A DNA stretch of 64,000 nucleotides from Porpolomopsis calyptriformis (Eukaryota > Basidiomycota > Agaricomycetes > Agaricales > Hygrophoraceae), in contig OX621170.1 of the NCBI GenBank assembly GCA_951640195.1, positions 682,001-746,000 of the forward strand. Reading direction: 5' to 3'. Of this stretch, positions 45,302 through 55,423 are shown piece by piece. Position 1 is the first letter of the stretch. Each line of letters begins with the position of its first letter. The notes beneath the pieces were generated by a model. The model ran no database searches. It was not told the origin of the DNA and saw only the letters and a list, made by a program, of their open reading frames with translations. The position numbers and the translations under genes were made by a program.

Positions 45302-45710
45302 TGTTACAGCTACTTCATTTTTATTGTCTTGCCAACCTTCCTTATCTTCAATCTTATCTTATCTAATCTCCCCTAATCTAATCTTTCATTTATATCTTTC
45401 TAGATTAGAGGTGATAATGCCATTAGCTGATGAAGATATGCTGTGCAGCAACTCTACAGTAGTTGCACAAGGCTGCGCAATGCTGCGCAATGCTGCGCAA
45501 TGCTGCGCAATGCTGCGCATTAGTCAGCCATTCCATGGATCATTGCTGTGGTTATCACAATCACAGTCCAGACCTGGGTAGAGTATAAGTAGAGTACAGA
45601 ATGCTTGTATATATTCTAGTTCTGTTCTTCAATGTTGTCACCGCTAGTTTATGCACTAGCTTCTTCGTGATTTACATCAAGCGACCTGACTACCGACTGC
45701 CGACATAACA
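45302..45710 (+). repeat. 5' LTR of element 1
   Basis: Starts TGTTACAGC and ends GACATAACA, short inverted ends TGTTA/TAACA. It contains a TATA box (TATAAG, 45584) and, 34 nt later, the 13-nt segment that pairs with the PBS. The end is well fixed by the PBS; the start is inferred. Confidence 0.7.
45471..45520. repeat. Five-copy 10-bp tandem repeat in the LTR of element 1
   Basis: Five copies of the unit TGCTGCGCAA, the first starting imperfectly with GGCTGCGCAA and the last ending in AT. It retains CG dinucleotides in an otherwise CpG-poor region and lies about 65-110 bp upstream of the LTR TATA box. Confidence 0.85.
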
Positions 45711-45723
45711 GAAGAACAGAACT
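45711..45723 (+). promoter_or_regulatory. Self-priming primer-binding site of element 1
   Basis: GAAGAACAGAACT begins directly behind the LTR end. It is the exact reverse complement of AGTTCTGTTCTTC at 45618-45630 in the LTR, which lies 34 nt after the TATA box and so would be the predicted 5' end of the transcript. This is the arrangement of Tf1 of fission yeast, where the RNA 5' end primes reverse transcription. Confidence 0.8.
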
Positions 45724-47034
45724 CTCTCCTCACCTCACTTATCTTTGCAAGAGCCACTAGTCAAGATTTGTCTGATACCAACCATTTTACTTTGAGTTAT
45801 CAAGTAAATCTGTTGCTGTTGCCTCCCCAAAATCTGACAGACTCCCCCTCAACTGACCCATCCTCTTTCACTTTGGAAACCACAAGAGACCCCTTGGGAT
45901 ATCCTCACATGGTATCAAGTGTGAACACCAACCTGGATTGATCTTCATCTACCCTGCCTCCATCCTACTCTCCCCCTCACCCAACCCCACAGGCTTTAAC
46001 GAGTCAGCTCATTAGCTACTCGGAACGGCAAGCCATTGACACACTAGATGTTGACCAAGACCAACTCGAAGCTCTTATGCTCGAGTTCTCCCATCTCGCG
46101 TTCGACATCACCCCTCCCACTTCCGCCAACCTTTCCCCCACCTCGTCTCATTCTTCACTCTCTTTGGACTCATTTTACACTGCCCCCTCACCCCTGGATT
46201 CTTCAGACAGCCTTGACTCCTTCCTTGAAATTGAACCACATATGTTTAACCATATCTGTGTTAGAATCTTTCATTCCCTAGTACTCGTTGTGAACTTTCT
46301 CACCTCTTCCATCCATATTTTCTACTGTTGCAGATCCTCTGGCCACATCAGAGAGATCTATGTCTGAGACAATCTTCTGCCATGCCTCCCCATGCAGGAT
46401 CCCATCAACCTAGCTACAGGCTCACAGATGATGAATTAGAGTTCCAGGATGCCATTGACACATCTGACATACACTCACCCTTATCATCTCAGATCCTCAA
46501 CCCCTTGACTCCCTCCATCTTCTCCATTCTCAGACCCACTACTCTCCCTACTCTGCGACTAACAGAAACACCTTCACCTTTCATGTTTGGATGTCCCCGC
46601 TTCCTCTGAACTCCACCACCTCTCTCTCGCTCGTCATCTACCCCTGTGAAAGTGAGTACCTCCACTTCCCCACAATGACCACTCCCAGATCCCCCCAAGA
46701 AACTGAAAGACTCTCCTCCACCGAGAAGGTCTCCCTCCCCCTCCAAACCGAATCCAGCCCCTTCTTTTTCTCCAGCTCCTTCTCCTTCTCCATCTCCATC
46801 TCCGCCTTCAAACCCCAACCCACTTCCCTCCTCACAAACAACTCCTATGGCTTCCGTCTCCAAGACAATCAAACTCACCCAACCTGATGTCTTTAATGGC
46901 GACAAAAAACTCTACAAGAACTGGTTCCACCAGGTCATCATCTTCCTTTGCAGCAGTGAAGTCACCAATCCCAAGAAGATGATACTGGTCACCCTGTCTT
47001 ACATGAAAGAGGGTATCGCTGCCAAATGGGCCCA

Positions 47035-47446
47035 TGTTATAAACCGGTTGTTCGGAACGCGTTTTACTTTGGTTGTTCTGTCCCAAGAGATATAGAGGAT
47101 GGTTCCAAGTCCTTGTTATGAGTAGGCTAACGAGGAATCAGACTTAAGGTCTGATACGTACAGAAGTACTCTTTATATACTGACTACTTATCTGTGTGAG
47201 TCAGTGCGACATAACATGAGGTAGAGATAAGGATGAGTCATCGTGATCGATGACAAATCATAAAGGGGTTGAAACATAACGGAAATGAAGTGTGTCCGCA
47301 TATGGGTAAAGTAGTGGGGAATCCCTAGGGAATCCCGGAGAAAGGTAATGGGGAATCCCGATAACAAATAGGGGGGAATCCCAAGATAAGAGATAGGTTT
47401 GCATACGATAAGATAAAGAAAATGAAGGAAAATTACGACCGTGACA
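47035..47446 (-). repeat. 3' LTR of element 2 (412 bp)
   Basis: Plus-strand ends TGTTATAAAC...GTGACA. It carries four copies of the palindrome GGGAATCCC (47317-47325, 47328-47336, 47351-47359, 47374-47382), against three in the other LTR. The predicted R-start complement GAATCAGACTT is at 47135-47145. Confidence 0.95.
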
Positions 47447-47481
47447 TACACCTCGGCTTTTAAAGAAATTCGTCCCGAATT

Positions 47482-48219
47482 TCAAACTTGGGCGGTGTCA
47501 GTCGTTTCATCTTCTGAGGCCTGAGTCGGGATTTCCTCGGTGGCGGGGGCCTCAATGGCCACCAAGGGGGAAGCAGCAGATCTGGCTTCCAAAGTCGCTT
47601 CAACGGGGGAGGGGGCTCGGACTGTCGCGACATCGTTGTCGTCGATCGGGTATTCTAGGTTGACGTTGATGGGGTATTCGACCGTTCTCCCGTACTCGAT
47701 TAGAGTCTCCATCGTCGCGAGGTCTCGTTGGGCTTGGAGGAAATCCTCCCTGGTGAGTCGTTCAGACCGACGACTTTCTTCCACGAGCTTGACGATGATG
47801 GCGCGGGTGGTGACGTCGTAGCAATCAACCCACGTTCGTTTCTTCTGACGTTGGAGCTCCCAAACTTTCAACTCACTTTCATCCCAGCGATTCTTCCAAA
47901 ACAATGCGCTTTTCTCCGACGCCTTGAGTTCAGCTTGCAGAACTTCGCGTTCTTGACGAAGTTCATGGTTCCAATTGCTGACGCTGTTACTGTGAACCGT
48001 GAGGCGGGAGATGGTGATGGCGGGGTCTTCGGGGGGAGGGGTTTGAATGGTGTGGAAGTCTTCCGCGCGTGCACGAGCTTGTCGATGTAGTTGTCGAGCA
48101 GAGGAAGCAGAGGTGGAGGGGCCAGGAGTGGGGGAGCGAATGGCGGACGAGGGGATCTGTCCAGAATGTCGGATGGCGACTTGAGGAGAGGGGGATCGTG
48201 TAGACCGTGTAGCGGGCAT
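47482..48219 (-). CDS. Extra coiled-coil ORF after pol in element 2
   Basis: An intact 245-residue frame lies between the end of pol and the 3' LTR, on the coding strand of the element. The start (MPATRSTRSPSPQVAIRHSG) is Ser/Pro/Arg-rich, the middle is a coiled coil (WNHELRQEREVLQAELKASEKSALFWKNRWDE is its core), then an Arg-rich helix and an acidic, Thr/Glu-rich tail. There is no signal peptide or membrane segment, so it is not an envelope protein. I do not recognise it. It has no stop while gag and pol have five, which may be chance or late selection. Confidence 0.7.
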   Translation of the reverse strand: MPATRSTRSPSPQVAIRHSGQIPSSAIRSPTPGPSTSASSARQLHRQARARAEDFHTIQTPPPEDPAITISRLTVHSNSVSNWNHELRQEREVLQAELKASEKSALFWKNRWDESELKVWELQRQKKRTWVDCYDVTTRAIIVKLVEESRRSERLTREDFLQAQRDLATMETLIEYGRTVEYPINVNLEYPIDDNDVATVRAPSPVEATLEARSAASPLVAIEAPATEEIPTQASEDETTDTAQV

Positions 48220-48386
48220 GGTAAAGTTGTTAAGGTGTTTTGGTTTAGCGGTCTTGAGTCGTTGTTGAGGGGTGCGTAATTTGAATCGTGAAGGGAAGTA
48301 GAGACGTCCAGCAGTTTATAAGGAGTGGTTCTAAAAATAGAGGTCAATTCTTGGCAGATGAGATGATGACAAACGAATGAATAGAA

Positions 48387-51300
48387 TCAAGTTGCCGTTT
48401 GAATTGAGTCTTCGTATGTCTTCACAATTTCCTTGGCGTGTCGTAAAATGTTCGATCGATCTTCCCAAGTGGCTTCTTCGATCGGATAGCCTTTCCATTT
48501 GACCAAGTATTTTCGGTGTCGTTTAGCTCCGGAATGTTGCAGTATAGATTCGACCTCGTACTCTTCTTCGTTTTCGATCAGATCAGGGGGAGGTTGTGAT
48601 GTGTTGATGATATCAGGGTGGAGTAATTCATTTCCGACGTTGGGTCTCAGGAGTGAAACGTGAAAGACTGGGTGCAGTCTCCATGTTCCGGGAATGTCGA
48701 TCAGATAAGCAAAGTCCGATATCTTTTTCAAGACCTTGAATGGTCCGGTCCATTGATTGTCAAGTTTCTTCGAGGGTCGTGTCGTCTTGATATTCTTGGT
48801 GTCCAACCAGACTAGATCTCCTTCTTCGTAGGAGGGTGAAGGTTTCCGTTTACGATCGGCATATTTCTTCATTGACTCCGTTGTCTTTGATAAGGATCGT
48901 TCGGTGTTTTGCTGTGCACGTGTAAGACGTTCGTGGAAGGTATTTGCTGCGGGCACGTTGCTTTGATCCGGAATGATTGTGGGAAGATGAGGATGACGTC
49001 CGTATTCCATATAGAACGGCGATTGTGAAGTGGCAGAGTGTTGCCGATTATTGTAGGCAAATTCCACAGAAGCAAGCCATTCTGACCAGTCGTCCTGCAT
49101 GAAGTTGGTATAGAAACGCAAGTAAACTTCAAGTTCTTGATTGGTGCATTCCGTTTGACCATCTGTCTGAGGATGATACGCAGTGGAGAGACCGGAGATG
49201 ATTCCTAAGGAGTTATTGAGGGCTTCTGTGAATTTGGACGCAAATTGCACTCCACAATCGGATATAACCTTTTGGGGCCATCCATGATGTTTCCAGATGT
49301 GATTCCGAAAGAGTTTTGCAGCACCTTCTGATGAAAGATTAGAAGTTGTCGGAATGAAATGAGCACGTTTAGTGAAACGATCGACAACAACCATTACAGC
49401 ATCATAGCCTTGTGACTTGGGGAGTTCGACAATGAGATCGACGGTAATTTCCTTCCATGGTTCCGTAGAGGGGGGTATGGGTTGGAGTAGTCCTGACGGC
49501 TTCGAGGGGAAGTTCTTGTTTTGTTGACAAGCAGGGCAGGATCGAACGTAGTTGGTGATGTCTTGTAAGGCACCATCCCAAATAAAGTTACGAAGGACGA
49601 GTTCCTTCGTCTTCTCAATGCCAGGGTGGCCAGCGTGGGGGTAGGCGTGGGACAGTCGTATAATATCTGTGCGCAAAGATACTTCCTCCGGCACTACTAT
49701 CCGACCTTCAACATCGCGTACAAGCCCATCAGCTTGGGTCCAAGCAAGTGAGGCATCCTCGAGTTTATCTTGGATCTTCTGTGGGAGTGGGATTTTAAAG
49801 CGTAATCTAGAGAGAAAACTTGAATTTGACAATTTGACAATTGAATTTATCCATCGGTCGCGCGCTATCAGAACTTCGTTCTCCACGTCGGCTTCGACGC
49901 CAGGTAAGTAATCTGGGCACCTAGACAGGCCGTCGGCCTTGTTCTTCCTCCCTGGAACGTATTCAATCTTGAACCCGAATCTGGACAGATACTCAGACCA
50001 ACGAGTTTGGCGATTTGATAGGCGAAGATTCTTTGAAAAGTATCGCAAGGCCAAACTGTCCGTCCTGATGAGAATATCGTGTCTCGCTCCTTCGAGGAGA
50101 TGACGCCATTGTTTAAAGGAATCAATGATCGCCAGGAGTTCTAGATCGTGGGTAGGATAGTTGTTTTCAGCAGGAGAGGTAGATCTTGAGTGATAGCCGA
50201 CAGGTTTCCAATGTCCGTCATGAAGTTGGGAGAGTATCCCCGCGATTCCAATGATAGAGGCATCAGTTTCTAAGCAATAGGGGAGATCGCGATCAGGAAT
50301 ATGAAGAACGGGCGCGTTCGTTAAAAGGGACTTGACGTTGTCGAAGGCTTCTTGTCTCCGAGGAGTCCATTCCCACACAGTTTCATTGTGCAAGAGTTCA
50401 TAGAGAGGGGTAGCAACTCTGGAGAAATCCTTGATATATCTCCACCAAAAGTTCACACTGCCCAAGAAGGATTGGAGTTGTTTCACTGTTTCCGGAATTG
50501 GCCAAGACATGATAGCGTCGACTTTCTTCGGGTTGGTGGTGATTCATCCTTTGGATAAGACGACTCCGAGATAAATGACTTCCTCCTTCTCGAACTGGCA
50601 CTTGACGGGTTTACACGAGAGTCCGTGTTTCTTCATGATATTTAGAGTCTTGAAGGTCTAGTGTCGCAATTCCTGTAAATCATCTCCACAAACAAGCACG
50701 TCATCGATATAGATGAAAACATTTCCAGAGTCCAGGACTTCTTTGAATCTTGTGTCGATCATCCGTTGAAAGGTGGCTGGTGAGTTCCACAAACCAAAGA
50801 ACATGACGGTAGGTTCGAAGGCGCCTGCTTCAGTGATGAAAGCAGCTTTCCATTCGTCGCCTTCCTTGATCCTGACGTTGTTGAATCCCCATCGGATATC
50901 CATGACCGTGAATAGAGAAGCTGTTAGAAGTTTAGGTCGCTGGAGTATTTGATGAAGAAGAGGAAGGGGATAATGATCAGGAACCGTGTGTTCGTTGAGG
51001 TAGCGATAATCCTCGATAGGGCGTAAGCCAGCATTTTTACCTTTAGCGTTTACTTCTTCGGCTTTCTTTCCAAAGAAGAACGGAGAGACTTGTTTCGATT
51101 TGGAAACTCGTATTCGTCCAGTAGATAAGTTTTCATCGATGAACTTGTGTAAATGATCCATCTCAAGAGGGGACATTGCGTATTTCGCGCCTTTGACTGG
51201 CCTGAAGGTTTCATCCAGTTCTATGGCGTGGTCGAATTCCGAATGCGGTGGAAGGCGGTCGAAGGATTCTTTGGCAAAGACACTAGAATAGTCTTTCCAG

Positions 51301-51940
51301 TATACCTCCGGTACAAACTTTCGCATATCTTCTTCCACCGTGCTGGCTCGGGATTCATCCGACTTCGATACGCGTCGATTCATGGCCAGCGTGACCGATT
51401 CCATTCCCAGTGACTCCGCATCTTTCGCTATCCATCGTGGTAGAGGGAAATCTTTGCTATCCAGAGCCAGTGTTGCCTCTTTCCAATCGATGTTGGGGTT
51501 GTGCTTTTTGAGCCACGGGAAGCTGAGGATAATATCCGTCTTAGATCCGAGATCGGTCACTTCCAATCGGATCCGTTCATTGTGTCCTCCAGGAGCCTCT
51601 AACCAAATATCAATATCGTTCTCGATGGGTCCACCTCGGTTTTCAGATCCATCGGCATTCCGTACGGGGATTGGGGTTTCCAATCGTGTTAAAGTAAAAT
51701 TGTGGCGAGCTGCGAAAGATTCGTCCACGAAATTTCCAGAGGCTCCACTATCAACCAGAGCAGTGGCCGGGACACGTCAACCAGTGTCGGTAGCTTCAAT
51801 CCAAACATCCAAAATGAGTCCGAGATTGCCTTCTTCAAGAGTACCAAGAATTTGAAATAAATTGCATGGAGTGGTGGTACATTCTTGAGTAGATACGTCC
51901 GTAATGGTAGGCGAAGTGTTCGGACTCTTTAAAAACCCTG
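48387..51940 (-). pseudogene. Pol polyprotein of element 2 with chromodomain
   Basis: Order from the N-terminus: retropepsin ALVDSGASGNF; reverse transcriptase with FTVMDIRWGFNNVRI and the catalytic FIYIDDVLV; RNase H with LETDASIIGIAGIL; integrase with the zinc-binding HPGIEKT...CPACQQ and catalytic VDLIVELPKS and AYHPQTDGQTECTNQELE; and a C-terminal chromodomain EYEVESILQHSG...YLVKWKGYPIEEATWEDRSN. Three in-frame stops (TGA at 51779, TAG at 50660, TGA at 50546) interrupt it. The chromodomain probably steers integration to methylated-histone chromatin. It is entered by a -1 frameshift from gag. Confidence 0.93.
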
Positions 51941-53077
51941 TTCTTTCAGTTCCTTGACGAGCTGAGCTTTTCTTTCCTTCAGCCAGCGATCGATCCCGCA
52001 GTTGTCCACCACTCGAATAGTTTCCTCCGTAGTAACTGGGGAAACCACCTCGTCGACTCGTTCCATCTCGATTCCTCGAATATTTCATCCTCGACCTCGC
52101 CCTGTGGTTGGTCTTCCTCGTCGTTGTCTGGCAGGGGCACTACTCGATGGACGCGCTGTCGGAGAAGAGGCGAGAGGGGAATTTGGACACTTGTTCACCC
52201 AATGACCTGACTCTCCGCAGCGATAGCAGTTGCCTTGCGGAACGCGCGATATTGATGATGAGGAAGGTGTCTCCTGTTTGATAGGAGCAGAGGAGGGAGT
52301 TCGGGTCGTCGTTCGAGCCACGGTCTCCCTGGGAGCATAGTAGTTACTCCAGGGAGCGGCACGACGCTCAAGTGCAAGCTCGAGGTGTTGTCGATCGAAG
52401 ACGGAAGCTTTTCACTTCCAAGCGTTAAGGGTGGCGGGGATGGGATCAAGGGCATAGATTTTTTCGAGAATTCCGGGATTGAGGCCGTTCCGGTAGAAAA
52501 CTTTGAGGGCGTCGTCATTGAATCCAGTTTCGTCTGTGAGAGCTCCGAATCGTACGTTATAATTGTCCACAGTGGAAAGTCCTTGGGTTACCTTTTGAAT
52601 TTTGACTTGTGCTGTCGCTCTCGCATCAACGTCTCCAAAGCACTCCTCGAGCTCTTCCATGAAATCCTCGTAATTGGCTCCGATCCACTGAGCACGTTTG
52701 AACTCTTGGGTCTGTTGTTGGGCCCACGACTGGGTGACTCCAATCTTCATAAACGACAAGACATAAGTAATTTTCTGTCTGTCGGACCATTGGCTGTCGT
52801 CAAGGACTAGACGACAAGCTTGGATGAAGCTGAGACATTTGGCAGCAGACCTGTCGTATTCATCGGGTTTGGCAATCTTGATGGAGGGGAAAGCAGGTTG
52901 TTGAGGCAAAGGAGGCTGTTGGGGTTGTGGAGGAGGTTGGGGTTGTTGTTGTTGGAGCTGAGTAATTAGCTGTTGTTGTTGGGTGATGGTTTGTTCGAGT
53001 TGGCGAACAGTGGCCACCAAAGTCGCAATATCAATGGTAGGGGGGTTGGTGGGGGCGTTAGCGGACGTTCCTGACAT
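51929..53077 (-). pseudogene. Gag of element 2
   Basis: From ATG 53077 (MSGTSANAPTNPPT) the frame runs to the TAA at 51929. It has a Gln/Pro-rich stretch, a capsid-like segment (FIQACRLVLDDSQWSDRQKITYVL), a zinc knuckle CYRCGESGHWVNKC and an Arg/Gly-rich end finishing ELKEQGF. Two in-frame TGA codons (52414 after NAWK and 52087 after RGRG) fit TGG or CGA origins. The frame stays open upstream without an ATG for about 110 codons, so the true start may have been further 5'. Confidence 0.88.
51932..51938 (-). promoter_or_regulatory. Candidate -1 frameshift heptamer at gag stop
   Basis: In the gag frame the coding strand reads G GGT TTT followed directly by TAA. This fits the X XXY YYZ rule for -1 ribosomal slippage, and the pol frame is exactly -1 from gag at this point and open from here through protease. 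Confidence 0.65.
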
Positions 53078-53507
53078 ATTGGTAGATGTCGGTTGTTGTG
53101 GAGTTGTTGGAGCTGTTGGTGTTGGTGTGGGTGTCGCAGAGGAAAGTTGGGAGTAGAGGGAACCATATCGTCCTCGTGGGGTAGCAGTTCGTTGATGAAC
53201 TGGTCTCGTTGCTGGTGCTGAAGATGAAGTGAAGAGTCCTCTTGTTCTCGATTGAGTCCGTGGTCCTAGAGAGGTAGGAGCAGGGGTAGGAGTAGCTATC
53301 GTTTCTTCAAGGACTGAAGAAAAGGATGGTTCTTGATCTCGAATTGTAGCTGAGAAAGTCGATCTTGAAAGAGGGTCTTCGTAATGTTCTTCAACGTCTG
53401 AGTTGTCGGTAGAAGCCAGGATGGAAGTAGGTAAGGGGCAAAGAGGTGATGTCGATGATCACAGTGATGGGGATGTTTGGATAAGCAGGTGGGAGAGAAC
53501 CAGAAGG

Positions 53508-53518
53508 AAGTCTGATTC
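53508..53518 (-). promoter_or_regulatory. Self-priming primer-binding site of element 2
   Basis: One base behind the 5' LTR the coding strand reads GAATCAGACTT. The exact reverse complement AAGTCTGATTC lies in the same LTR at 53630 to 53620, about 34 nt after the TATATAAAG box (53664-53656). This is the Tf1 self-priming layout with an 11-nt match. Confidence 0.85.
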
Positions 53519-53519
53519 T

Positions 53520-53920
53520 TGTTATAAACTGGTTGTTCGGAACGCATTTTACTTCGGTTGTTCTGTCCCAAGAGATATAGAGGATGGTTCCAAGTCCTTG
53601 TTATGAGTAGGCTAACGAGGAATCAGACTTAAGGTCTGATACGTACAGAAGTACTCTTTATATACTGACTACTTATCTGTGTGAGTCAGTGCGACATAAC
53701 ATGAGGTAGAGATAAGGATGAGTCATCGTGATCGATAACGAATCATAAAGGGGTTGAAACATAACGGAAATGAAGTGTGTCCGCATATGGGTAAAGTAGT
53801 GGGGAATCCCGGAGAAAGGTAATGGGGAATCCCGATAACAAATAGGGGGGAATCCCAAGATAAGAGATAGGTTTGCATACGATAAGATAAAGAAAATGAA
53901 GGAAAATTACGACCGTGACA
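53520..53920 (-). repeat. 5' LTR of element 2 (401 bp)
   Basis: Same ends as the 3' LTR. It has three GGGAATCCC palindromes (53802-53810, 53825-53833, 53848-53856), a TATATAAAG box and the predicted transcript start region. Four of the five substitutions between the two LTRs fall in CG dinucleotides. Confidence 0.95.
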
Positions 53921-54010
53921 GCCCAGCAATATGTGGACAACTACTTCAGCTGGACAGACCCTGTTACCAGCAATCTCATCCCCCTTGGCCCTTGGAGAGA
54001 CTTCACAGAC

Positions 54011-54398
54011 TGTTACAATGAGTCTCTTTTTTGGTTATTATTTCCTTTCTGTGTGCCAGTTCTCTTTACTATCATTTTCGATGCTGCGATTGTCACGCTG
54101 TCACAACGTGACCGTTACCCGACCGGTCGAGTCACGGTCACAAGTGTGACATTTGTCACTCCTTCTTATCTTTCTTATCTTATCTTTTACACTTAATCAT
54201 TGCTTACACAATCGTTCCATGGATTGATTACATAATCACATTTTCGGACTCAGCTAGGGTAAATATAGGCAGCTCGGAATTGCTTGTACTTCTCTAGGTT
54301 GAACCACAACTTGGACTTGCCAACTTCTTGTTTGCATCGGCTAAGACCCATATTGGACCTCCCAGAGTGAAGACCTGAGTCCTGCTTCGCACCTAACA
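54011..54398. repeat. Solo LTR A inside gag of element 1
   Basis: A 388-bp unit beginning TGTTACAATG and ending CCTAACA, flanked by the 5-bp duplication CAGAC (54006-54010 and 54399-54403). Removing it with one CAGAC restores the gag frame (DFTD to ILNAVFTD). No internal coding remains, so it is a solo LTR left by recombination. A TATA-like AATATAGG lies near 54260 on the plus strand, suggesting plus orientation. Confidence 0.88.
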
Positions 54399-54828
54399 CA
54401 GACATTTTGAATGCTGTTTTCACTGACCATGCCATGGAGCAATGCGCTTGTGAGGAAGTTGGACACTTTTCAGAAGGACATTTAGGAATTGTAGACTACT
54501 TTGTCAAATTGGAACTCTTGTTCTGCCAAGCTGGCCTCATTGGCCAGGATAAAGAATGCATCCAGATCCTTGAGAAGAATGTCCATCAGGACATCATTCG
54601 TCAAACGTACATGTTGCCCCCACTCCCCACCACATACCCCAAGTACCATGAGAAGGTTATAGCCATTAGCTAACTGTTGGAATGTTTCCGTGATCAGGAA
54701 TGATGCCAACACCCATCTGCCCCCCCTTCTTGCCCATCTTTCTGCCCCTCTGTCCCACATTTCCACCCCCCACCTGCCCAGGACAAGCAAGTGCCGTCAG
54801 GCATCATCTATAGTGGCCAAGGACTACC

Positions 54829-55193
54829 TGTTATGATTCGGTAGTCGAAGGGTTTTACTTCTCGCGTTGGAGGGGCTGATGAGGAAATGGAATTCGACTA
54901 AAGAGTGGGGGAGCTAACTAGGAATCGAACTTAACCTACTGACTAAAGGTCAGGCTTTATATACTAACTACCTGAGTTGCCATGAGTCAGTTGTATGTAT
55001 GATTACAAAGCGGAATCTGGAATGTGACTAGTGAAGAGTCACAAAAGGAATAACGGAAAGTGACTTGTGAAGAGTCGGAAGGAAGGTACATGTGATCAGT
55101 CTCTATATATATAAAGCGGTAAAGCAGGAGGATGAACGGAATGGAGACTAATCAAGTATGACTAAAAAGAAAAAGAAAAAAGTGTCCGTGACA
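54829..55193 (-). repeat. Solo LTR B inside gag of element 1
   Basis: A 365-bp unit beginning TGTTATGATT and ending GTCCGTGACA, flanked by CTACC (54824-54828 and 55194-55198). Removing it restores GQGLP to MDLSKTY in gag. On the minus strand it has a TATATAAAG box and then AAGTTCGATTC, close to the predicted transcript start of element 2, so it belongs to a sister family in the same orientation. Confidence 0.9.
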
Positions 55194-55423
55194 CTACCAA
55201 TGGACTTGAGCAAGACGTACCAGACCAACAGGTGCTACAATTGTGGTCAGATTAGACACTTCTATCAGGATTGTCCACAAGAGCTCAAGAAGGTCAACAT
55301 TTGCACCCTCCAACATGAACTGACTATTGACGAGATCTCTAAGCTAATGAACTTCCTTTCCACAGAGGAACACAGCATTGATGAACCTGCCCCCAACAAT
55401 AACGATCAGGATTTTGGCAACAG

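Larger units (their letters stand above)
47035..53920 (-). mobile_element. Element 2: near-complete Tf1-like chromovirus (Ty3 type)
   Basis: A 6886-bp element inserted in the gag of element 1. LTRs of 412 bp (47035-47446) and 401 bp (53520-53920) flank it. The 5-bp target duplication GCCCA is present at 47030-47034 and 53921-53925. All coding is on the minus strand: PBS, gag, pol with a C-terminal chromodomain, and an extra ORF. The LTRs differ by five substitutions and one 11-bp repeat unit, so insertion was fairly recent. Two stops in gag and three in pol make this copy non-autonomous. Confidence 0.95.

Noticed and set aside
45910..45920. TGGTATCAAG resembles the initiator-tRNA primer site of copia elements.
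   Set aside because: It lies 200 nt after the LTR end, the element has Ty3-type pol order, and a perfect self-priming site sits exactly at the LTR border.
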